This document shows positions 1 to 4,967 of a DNA stretch of 5,774 bases, in pieces. This DNA comes from Gammaproteobacteria bacterium (GTDB taxonomy: Bacteria > Pseudomonadota > Gammaproteobacteria > Comchoanobacterales > Comchoanobacteraceae). Below the pieces are notes generated by a model. It was not told where the DNA came from, ran no database searches, and saw nothing but the letters and a program-made list of their open reading frames with translations. The stretch is from contig JAQWRO010000053.1 in assembly GCA_029243665.1 (NCBI GenBank), positions 1 through 5,774 of the forward strand, given 5' to 3'. The stretch's first letter is position 1. Every line of letters starts with the position of its first letter. The position numbers and the translations under genes were made by a program.

Positions 1-1
1 T

Positions 2-325
2 ACGCTTGGTAAAATTCCATTTATCAACTTAATTGCAAATATTCAGCATCCCACATCAGGTGATGCTGATACACTAGCTATGGCTAGAGCCATTGATGAG
101 GAAGATGGGTTTTATACGGCAAGAAAAGGTGCTGGATTAAGGGTTTTTGTGGATTTTTCAATGCCTAAGGATAGTATTTATATGATTACCTCAACTGGAC
201 AGAGTGGTCATTTGTTATCAAAGTTTTATAGGGATCAAAATGAACTATGGCGTCGCGGTCAATATATACTATATAATCCGAATAAGTTCGAAAGTAAGTA
301 CCAAACCACATTATCTAGTAGTTAA
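2..325 (+). CDS. Penicillin acylase family protein, C-terminal fragment (5' end outside window)
   Basis: Partial gene: the frame is open from base 2 and ends with TAA at 323-325, giving 107 C-terminal residues. Penicillin acylases are N-terminal-nucleophile hydrolases that cleave amide bonds (beta-lactam side chains, N-acyl homoserine lactones and related amides); they are usually made as precursors of roughly 700-850 residues that are exported and self-processed. The fragment matches the family's extreme C-terminus: an SGDADT segment near residue 20, GAGLRVFVDF near 44-53, and the hallmark end GQSGHLLSKFYRDQ..LWRRGQY at about 66-88, corresponding to the family pattern GQSG..S..Y.DQ..LW..G.Y. 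The nucleophile Ser, signal peptide and spacer peptide would lie upstream and cannot be seen, so neither substrate nor activity can be judged. A tail of about 18 residues follows the last conserved block. The gene converges on the MFS gene and overlaps it by 15 nt. Family call is firm; substrate unknown. Confidence 0.85.
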   Translation, partial: TLGKIPFINLIANIQHPTSGDADTLAMARAIDEEDGFYTARKGAGLRVFVDFSMPKDSIYMITSTGQSGHLLSKFYRDQNELWRRGQYILYNPNKFESKYQTTLSSS

Positions 326-1519
326 TGACTTATAATTAAATATTAAATTAGGGTTCTTGTAAAAAGGTAATATGAATGCCGCGAATATAAAGTTTTGAGC
401 GATGCTTGATTCAGAAGCAACCAACATAAATATATCACTTATTAAAAAGGATATACCAATTAAACTACTCACCATACCCATGACCATGCCTTTTGAATCT
501 TTAGAGGCTGTTTTAGATATTTGTACAAGTAAACTTGTAAACAATAAAAACTCAAAGAAAGTCATTGTAAACATGATTGAGGTAAATACCGTGTAACTTG
601 TTTTAATGCTTAATAAGGACATAAAAATTGCTGTGATTAAAGCCAATACATTGGTTGAAGACTCATAGGTAAATCTTCTCTCAAACCAAGGTTGTACAAT
701 GAATATGGATAACATGGCACACAAGCCATTAACAAAGTAATAGAGACCAATTTGATAGCTATTTGAGAAATAAATGCGATCAAGCATAATTGGTGATGTT
801 TGAAGGAATATTCCCCAAGCGATTTCTAGTTGAGTGAATAATACTAATAGATACCCTAATTTTTTCGAAATTTCAAAATTAAATAATTTAAAGCTTTTTC
901 CTTCACTTGGTTGATGTGTTTCTTGAATACAAAGATAAACAAGAAGGGTATTAAGCAAGCATAATGAAAAACCACCATAAAAGGGAAGGATGTAGTGGTC
1001 ATGATGACTGCCATAAATATATGAGAAAAACATTGTTAAAAAAGCACCCATGACAAAGCCAATGGCGCTTGCAGCATTGACCCAGCCCATGTATTTGCCT
1101 AATTTACCTTCTGGTGCGATGTCTGTCATAACAGTTTGAACCAAACTAAATGAACCACTGCCTAAACCAATCACTAGGCGAGCTAATATAAATAAGCTAA
1201 GGCTGCCACGATTTAAGCCTAAGATACATAGCCCATATGAAAGTGTTGAGGCTATCAAACTAAACAGAATAACTTTTTTTCGACCTAAAAAGTCGGATAA
1301 TCTACCCATGATGATACCACTGATGCTCCAGCCAATGGGTACGATCATCATGGTGATGCAATAAAATAAGAAAAATTGATTGGAAGGTAATTGAAAGGGG
1401 TTAGAAGTGCCAGAAAAAATAGTTGGTAATACTGGGAAAACCAGACCCATACCCATAATGTCTGTGACTACAGTCAACAGTAGAGTAGCAATAGTAAGTG
1501 CGTGTGTACGATTGTTCAA
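311..1519 (-). CDS. MFS transporter (DHA1/TetA-like drug-efflux type), TTG start
   Basis: Predicted inner-membrane major facilitator of 402 residues with about 12 hydrophobic segments in two halves, separated by a polar loop at about 199-220. TM1 carries TDIMGMGLVFPVLP (20-33), typical of the TetA/DHA1 efflux group. Loop 2-3 has a clear motif A, GRLSDFLGRKK (72-82), and TM4 has the motif B arginine (R114 in LARLVIGLGSG). Motif C in TM5, normally GPxxGG in antiporters, is degraded to GFVMGAF (154-160), so drug/proton antiport is not assured and the substrate is unknown. The start is TTG at 1517-1519: the frame closes upstream at 1544-1546, no ATG or GTG lies between, and the first internal Met is already inside TM1. 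There is no convincing Shine-Dalgarno site; the rplS stop lies 2 nt upstream, so translation is probably coupled. It appears to be the last gene of the trmD operon. Its stop overlaps the convergent acylase gene. Confidence 0.88.
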   Translation of the reverse strand: MNNRTHALTIATLLLTVVTDIMGMGLVFPVLPTIFSGTSNPFQLPSNQFFLFYCITMMIVPIGWSISGIIMGRLSDFLGRKKVILFSLIASTLSYGLCILGLNRGSLSLFILARLVIGLGSGSFSLVQTVMTDIAPEGKLGKYMGWVNAASAIGFVMGAFLTMFFSYIYGSHHDHYILPFYGGFSLCLLNTLLVYLCIQETHQPSEGKSFKLFNFEISKKLGYLLVLFTQLEIAWGIFLQTSPIMLDRIYFSNSYQIGLYYFVNGLCAMLSIFIVQPWFERRFTYESSTNVLALITAIFMSLLSIKTSYTVFTSIMFTMTFFEFLLFTSLLVQISKTASKDSKGMVMGMVSSLIGISFLISDIFMLVASESSIAQNFIFAAFILPFYKNPNLIFNYKSLTTR

Positions 1520-1521
1520 AA

Positions 1522-1881
1522 TTACTTTGCTGTAATTTTTTCTTTAATTCTAGCTTTACGGCCTGAAAGGTTTCTAAGATAGTACAATTTAGCTCTACGA
1601 ACATCTCCTTTACGAAGGCAATCAACACTGTCAACTAATTTGCTATGAAGTTTAAAAACTCTCTCTACACCTTCACCATTTGAAATCTTTCTAACAGTGA
1701 AAGAAGAATTAAGGCCTCTTTTACGTAAAGCTATGACAACGCCCTGAAAAGTTTGTAAACGTTCACGATCCCCTTCTTTTACTTTCACCTTGACAGCAAC
1801 TGTATCGCCGGGTGCGAAGTTAATTTTGCAATTTTCTTTTAATTGAGAATTTTCGAATTGTTCTAAAACTTTAGATTTCAT
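1522..1881 (-). CDS. rplS: 50S ribosomal protein L19
   Basis: L19 is a large-subunit protein at the interface with the 30S subunit and contributes to an intersubunit bridge. The 119-residue length is normal for bacteria. Conserved blocks are clear: FAPGDTVAVKVKVKEGDRE (22-40), TFQGVVIALRKRGLN (44-58), FTVRKISNGEGVERVF (61-76), and the basic end VRRAKLYYLRNLSGRKARIKE (94-114). The ATG at 1879-1881 has a good Shine-Dalgarno, AAGAGG at 1888-1893, 6 nt away. Unlike the other junctions in this operon, a 47-nt gap separates it from trmD; this gap and the trmD stop hold a likely promoter, so L19 may be made independently of the upstream tRNA methyltransferase. The MFS start codon follows 2 nt after its stop. 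No abnormality in the protein. Confidence 0.98.
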   Translation of the reverse strand: MKSKVLEQFENSQLKENCKINFAPGDTVAVKVKVKEGDRERLQTFQGVVIALRKRGLNSSFTVRKISNGEGVERVFKLHSKLVDSVDCLRKGDVRRAKLYYLRNLSGRKARIKEKITAK

Positions 1882-1887
1882 TGTTTG

Positions 1888-1893
1888 CCTCTT
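1888..1893 (-). promoter_or_regulatory. Ribosome binding site of rplS
   Basis: AAGAGG read on the minus strand, six bases before the rplS ATG. It is the best-placed Shine-Dalgarno inside the trmD operon and contrasts with the weak or absent ones before rimM, trmD and the MFS gene. Confidence 0.7.
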
Positions 1894-1903
1894 AAAAAAG
1901 TAT

Positions 1904-1932
1904 ATTTAATCATTATTTTATATGGTTGTCAA
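1904..1932 (-). promoter_or_regulatory. Predicted sigma-70 promoter for rplS
   Basis: On the minus strand a perfect -35 box TTGACA (1927-1932) overlaps the trmD stop codon. It is followed by a 17-nt spacer and the -10 TTAAAT (1904-1909), which has the extended -10 element TG-A directly before it. Transcription would begin near 1897, giving a leader of about 16 nt that still includes the rplS Shine-Dalgarno. The -10 is only 4/6, and AT-rich DNA gives false hits, but the perfect -35, ideal spacing and extended -10 together are better than expected by chance. Confidence 0.55.
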
Positions 1933-2582
1933 TCATCTTTATGATTTCTGTGTCGATTGCGCCAAGCCGTAATTTCTGCATGGTTTCCGTTTAGTAAAAC
2001 CTCTGGCACTTTATGGCCGTGGATCTCAGCTGGTCTTGTGTAAGTAGGGTAATCATATTGGTCATTTGTAAAAGATTCTGAAGTTAGCGAATCAGGATTT
2101 CCGAGCGTACCAGGAAGCAATCTAGTGATGGTGTCAATGATACAACATGCAGCAAATTCACCACCTGAAAGAACAAAGTTGCCAATCGACCAAGTCTCAT
2201 CAACACATTGATCAATGAACCTTTGATCAATACCCTCATAACGTCCACAGACAATAACTAGTTGATCAATTGTGGTGCTAGCAGTAGCTACTTTGTGATC
2301 AAATGTTTTGCCTTGTGGTGATAAGCAAATGATTTTGCAATTGGCAAATGTGTTTTTATGTTTTATGGCTTCAAGTGTTTTATATAATGGTTCATAGCAC
2401 ATTACCATGCCTGGACCACCACCGTATGGTTTGTCATCAATATAGCCATGTTCGTTATTTGAGAACTGTCTTGGGTTCCAATAGCTTAATTGAATAATTT
2501 CATTTTTAATGGCTCTTGATAAAACCCCATATTGAAGTGCATCAAATAATTCGGGGAATAGGGTAACGATATCAATCCTCAT
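1929..2582 (-). CDS. trmD: tRNA (guanine-N1)-methyltransferase TrmD, short C-terminus
   Basis: TrmD methylates N1 of G37, next to the anticodon, in tRNAs for Leu, Pro and Arg, using S-adenosylmethionine; this prevents +1 frameshifting. It acts as a homodimer of the SPOUT trefoil-knot class. Visible landmarks: DDKPYGGGPGMVM (49-61), LSPQG (87-91), VCGRYEGIDQR (111-121), the knot segment SIGNFVLSGGE (132-142), R154 in RLLPGTLG, ESF (169-171) where the E. coli enzyme has the catalytic Asp169, and YTRPAEIHGHKVPEVLL (181-197), then GNHAEITAWR. At 217 residues it is shorter than usual (E. coli about 255): it stops just after the AWR motif and lacks the RRP-LL helix of the C-terminal domain. No frameshift explains this. 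Glu in place of Asp169 is, from memory, common in other proteobacteria. The ATG overlaps the rimM end by 11 nt; the ribosome site (GGGA, very close) is weak. Identity is firm. Confidence 0.96.
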   Translation of the reverse strand: MRIDIVTLFPELFDALQYGVLSRAIKNEIIQLSYWNPRQFSNNEHGYIDDKPYGGGPGMVMCYEPLYKTLEAIKHKNTFANCKIICLSPQGKTFDHKVATASTTIDQLVIVCGRYEGIDQRFIDQCVDETWSIGNFVLSGGEFAACCIIDTITRLLPGTLGNPDSLTSESFTNDQYDYPTYTRPAEIHGHKVPEVLLNGNHAEITAWRNRHRNHKDD

Positions 2583-3069
2583 ATTCCCAATCCACAGTAA
2601 TGATGTTGTTTTCTACTTTAATAATGTATTGATCAATGAACGGTATGTAGAGGAGTTTGCCATTTCCTTTTTTTATTAATAATAAATCATGTGCACCATT
2701 ATCATGTAGTGCTGTTACTATCCCTAAGTTTTTATTGCTCAGGTTATAGACGTCCTTATTTACTAAGTCGTGCCAATAGTATCCTTGCTTCAAGACTGGT
2801 AACATTGATTTCTCAATATAAATTATCTTATCAACATACTTTTGAGCTTTTTCAGGGGTGTCAATGTCTTTAATTGATGCGATGAATCCTTGTTTAGTTG
2901 CTCTAATTAACTTTACAGAGATAAGTGTAAAAGTGTCATCTTGCTGGATATAGCAAGGTTGGTATGTGAATATATTTTCTTGAGGGTCTGTATAAGAAAA
3001 TACCCTGATGTGACCATTCAGGGCATGTGTTCTTCCAAACTTTCCAATTTCGATTGGTTGAGTGATCAA
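2572..3069 (-). CDS. rimM: Ribosome maturation factor RimM, TTG start
   Basis: RimM binds S19 in the head of the 30S subunit and helps late 16S rRNA folding and processing. The 165-residue length is typical. The N-terminal RimM barrel shows IGKFGRTHALNGHIRVF (8-24) and TDPQENIFTY (27-36). The C-terminal PRC-barrel half shows YYWHDLV (97-103), LGIVTALHDNGAHDLLLI (115-132) and the closing VDWEYED (159-165). Asn-Lys follows YYWHDLV where most homologues have a Gly, a mild divergence. The start is TTG at 3067-3069, forming a TTGA overlap with the rpsP stop. The frame closes only four codons upstream (3079-3081) with no ATG or GTG between, and the first conserved residues begin 8 codons in, so a downstream start is unlikely. 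No Shine-Dalgarno is visible, so translation is expected to be coupled to S16. In E. coli RimM is made far below ribosomal protein levels. Confidence 0.94.
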   Translation of the reverse strand: MITQPIEIGKFGRTHALNGHIRVFSYTDPQENIFTYQPCYIQQDDTFTLISVKLIRATKQGFIASIKDIDTPEKAQKYVDKIIYIEKSMLPVLKQGYYWHDLVNKDVYNLSNKNLGIVTALHDNGAHDLLLIKKGNGKLLYIPFIDQYIIKVENNIITVDWEYED

Positions 3070-3539
3070 CTGGATTTTTTAGCTTTAGCAGTTGTCTTTT
3101 TAGCAGCAGTTTTCTTAGCAGTGGCTTTTTTTGCTGGTGCTACTTTCTTTTCTGTTGTGGCTGAAGTCGTCTTAATTTTAGCTGCAGGAACTTTTTTCTT
3201 TTCGCTAGTTGATTGTTTGCCGGTGTTTTTCTGGCTATCAGGTCTAGTGATTTTCGCTAGACGTTTGCTGATATCATCGTTGCCTTCAGTAATTAATGTT
3301 TTGTTGTAAGCTTTGAGCACTGAAATAAAACGGTCTGAGCATTGAGCACCTTTTGCAACATATGATTCAACTGCATCGATGTTGATTAGAATAGTCTTTT
3401 CTTGACCACGTGCAATTGGATTATAGAATCCAAGTGATTCAATGTATCTTCCATTGAGAGGGCAGCGCTTGTCAGCAGCAACGATTTGGTAGAAAGGTCT
3501 TTTCTTGGATCCTGTTCTTACGAGTCTTATAACAACCAT
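3066..3539 (-). CDS. rpsP: 30S ribosomal protein S16 with long Lys/Ala-rich C-terminal tail
   Basis: S16 is an early-assembling 30S protein in the body of the small subunit. The core is standard: MVVIRLVRTGSKKRPFYQIV (1-20), RYIESLGFYNPIA (31-43), and VAKGAQCSDR (61-70). Most bacterial S16 proteins are about 80-90 residues; this one is 157. After roughly residue 100 the sequence becomes low-complexity, and from about 130 it is almost only Lys, Ala and Thr (AKKAT, AKKTAAKKTTAKAKK), resembling histone H1-like or AlgP-type tails. The tail is in frame, without stops, and runs to a TGA shared with the rimM start, so it is not a missed stop. The ATG at 3537-3539 has TAGGA (3545-3549) 5 nt away. A probable promoter lies in the ffh-rpsP gap. 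The tail is likely disordered and may contact rRNA or mRNA; that function is inference. Confidence 0.96.
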   Translation of the reverse strand: MVVIRLVRTGSKKRPFYQIVAADKRCPLNGRYIESLGFYNPIARGQEKTILINIDAVESYVAKGAQCSDRFISVLKAYNKTLITEGNDDISKRLAKITRPDSQKNTGKQSTSEKKKVPAAKIKTTSATTEKKVAPAKKATAKKTAAKKTTAKAKKSS

Positions 3540-3544
3540 AATAT

Positions 3545-3549
3545 TCCTA
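3545..3549 (-). promoter_or_regulatory. Ribosome binding site of rpsP
   Basis: TAGGA on the minus strand, five bases before the rpsP ATG. It is a modest but well-placed Shine-Dalgarno and supports the ATG at 3537-3539. Confidence 0.6.
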
Positions 3550-3566
3550 TAAATTAATAAAGCTTT

Positions 3567-3594
3567 ATGTTATCACACTTAATTTATTTGTAAA
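3567..3594 (-). promoter_or_regulatory. Predicted sigma-70 promoter for rpsP-rimM-trmD
   Basis: Inside the 58-nt ffh-rpsP gap, the minus strand has a -35 box TTTACA (3589-3594, 5/6 match), a 16-nt spacer, and -10 TAACAT (3567-3572, 4/6) preceded directly by TGA, an extended -10 element. Transcription would start near 3560, leaving a leader of about 21 nt with the rpsP Shine-Dalgarno. The design (near-consensus -35 plus TGA-extended weak -10) repeats that proposed before rplS. Read-through from ffh is also possible, since no terminator is seen in the gap. Confidence 0.5.
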
Positions 3595-3597
3595 GGT

Positions 3598-4962
3598 TTA
3601 ATTAAAATCTGAGTTCTTTAAGCGGTTCATTAAGCTTGAGTTAGAACCAGGTTGTAACTTTTTAGACATTTTTTGCATCATTTTGAATCGTTTCATGAGT
3701 TTATTGACCATTTGGATGTCATTGCCAGAACCTTGGGCGATGCGTCTTTTCCTTGAGCCTTTAATCAAGTCGGGGAAGGCGCGTTCTTTTGGCGTCATGG
3801 CTCTAGTTGCAGCTAACATTCGCTTAAACATCGGAATATCAATTTGTGCATTAAGTTGATTTTTCATTTCATCTGTCATGGTGTTAAATCCAGGAAGTTT
3901 ACCCATCATGCTTTCCATATTGTCCATCTTAATCATTTCTTCCAACTGTCCCTGGAAAGCATCAATGTCAAAGCGATTCTTTCGAATCTTTGCCATAGTT
4001 TCCTTAGACCTTTTTTCATCGATTTGTTTTTCTACTTGTTTTACGAGCGATACGATATCACCCATGCCTAGAATTTGTGATGCGATTCTTGTTGGATCAA
4101 ATTCATCAATTTTATCTAAATGTTCACCTTCACATATGAATACTATTGGTTTTTGGGTAATTTCTACAATAGAAAGTGCTGCGCCCCCACGAACATCAGC
4201 GTCTAATTTAGTAATGATTGTTCCTGTGATAGGTAGTGCCTCATCAAATGATTTTGCAACGTGAGCAGCATCTTGTCCCATCATGCTATCAACAACAAGT
4301 AAGACCTCATTAGGTTTTGAGATCTCATGAATATCTTTAATTTCTGCCATTAAATCTTCATCTATGTGAAGTCTTCCTGCCGTATCAATTAAAAGTACAT
4401 CATGATGATCATTTTTTGCATGTTCAAGAGCGCTGTTTAAGCGTTGTTTGTAGTTGTCATTGACACTGGGGTGCTTGTAAAAATCTATTTCTGCACGTTC
4501 ACTTAGCTTTTCAAGCTGTTCAATCGCAGCTGGCCTTTGAGCATCAAGCGAAGTTGTAATGACACTTTTATTGCGCTGTTCTTTGAGCCATTTGCCAAGT
4601 TTGGCAACAGTAGTTGTTTTACCAGCCCCTTGTAACCCAGCAACTAAAATCACAGCGGGTGGTTTAGTGTTAAGTGGGATAGGGTTTTCTATTGGTTTGC
4701 TACCTAGAATTTCAACTAGCTCATCATTTACAACACGAGTTAAAGTTTCAGCCGGCTTAAGTGAGCCAAGTACTTCTTGGCCTAAGGCATGTTCATTAAC
4801 AGATTTAATAAACTTCTGTACAACGGGTAAAGCAACATCGGCATCTATCAATGCATTGCGAATCTCTTTCAAAGCATCTTGTATGTTGCTTTCAGATAAG
4901 CGTCCCTTGCCTGAGAGCGTTTTTAATGTTTGGGATAGTTTTTGGGTTAGTTGATTAAACAT
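3598..4962 (-). CDS. ffh: Signal recognition particle protein Ffh (SRP54 homologue)
   Basis: Ffh binds 4.5S RNA and hydrophobic signal sequences on nascent chains, then docks with FtsY to deliver ribosomes to the membrane. The 454-residue length is normal. N domain about 1-100. G domain about 100-300: P-loop GLQGAGKTTT (109-118), DAQRPAA (140-146), DTAGR (193-197), TKLD (251-254), then GEH (278-281 region) and the LGMGD linker (298-302). The methionine-rich M domain, about 305-454, has LPGF (356-359) for the finger loop and SRKRRIAQGSG (403-413), the 4.5S RNA-binding motif. The usual TKLDGDARGG reads TKLDADVRGG here, and the G5 element reads CEGEH rather than the common GxGE; both are in normally rigid motifs. 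The ATG at 4960-4962 uses AAAGG (4971-4975), which lies inside the last codons of the upstream kinase, 5 nt between stop and start. The rpsP gene follows after 58 nt. Confidence 0.98.
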   Translation of the reverse strand: MFNQLTQKLSQTLKTLSGKGRLSESNIQDALKEIRNALIDADVALPVVQKFIKSVNEHALGQEVLGSLKPAETLTRVVNDELVEILGSKPIENPIPLNTKPPAVILVAGLQGAGKTTTVAKLGKWLKEQRNKSVITTSLDAQRPAAIEQLEKLSERAEIDFYKHPSVNDNYKQRLNSALEHAKNDHHDVLLIDTAGRLHIDEDLMAEIKDIHEISKPNEVLLVVDSMMGQDAAHVAKSFDEALPITGTIITKLDADVRGGAALSIVEITQKPIVFICEGEHLDKIDEFDPTRIASQILGMGDIVSLVKQVEKQIDEKRSKETMAKIRKNRFDIDAFQGQLEEMIKMDNMESMMGKLPGFNTMTDEMKNQLNAQIDIPMFKRMLAATRAMTPKERAFPDLIKGSRKRRIAQGSGNDIQMVNKLMKRFKMMQKMSKKLQPGSNSSLMNRLKNSDFN

Positions 4963-4967
4963 ATCTT

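Noticed and set aside
250..400. A bidirectional terminator between the convergent acylase and transporter genes.
   Set aside because: Only short AT-only symmetric runs such as TATATAGTATATA (antisense) are present; no GC-rich stem with a T tract was found.
1401..1634. Minus-strand 77-codon open frame across the rplS end and transporter start.
   Set aside because: It overlaps L19 and the MFS N-terminus in a different frame, and both of those have clear family motifs. It has no support of its own.
1882..1965. A possible frameshift at the 3' end of trmD hiding the missing C-terminal helix.
   Set aside because: I read the other two minus-strand frames past the stop; they end quickly and contain nothing like the RRP-LL motif, so the short end appears genuine.
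2207..2641. Repeated TTGATCAA palindromes, including an identical 14-base match at 2207-2220 and 2628-2641.
   Set aside because: They encode Ile-Asp-Gln (IDQ) in TrmD and RimM with the same codons, and the 14-base match is the shared FIDQ tetrapeptide in frame. This is coding coincidence, not a repeat element or binding-site array.
2941..3309. Plus-strand open frame of 122 codons rich in Val, Phe, Leu and Ala that looks like a membrane protein.
   Set aside because: It is the antisense image of the Lys/Ala-rich S16 tail and the rimM start; AAA/AAG and GCT codons read backwards give Phe/Leu and Ser/Ala. No Shine-Dalgarno and no family match.
3844..4954. Long plus-strand open frames opposite ffh (3844-4071, 3878-4264, 4559-4954).
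   Set aside because: Ffh is strongly conserved in its own frame across all of this span. The opposite frames show no recognisable motifs or ribosome sites.
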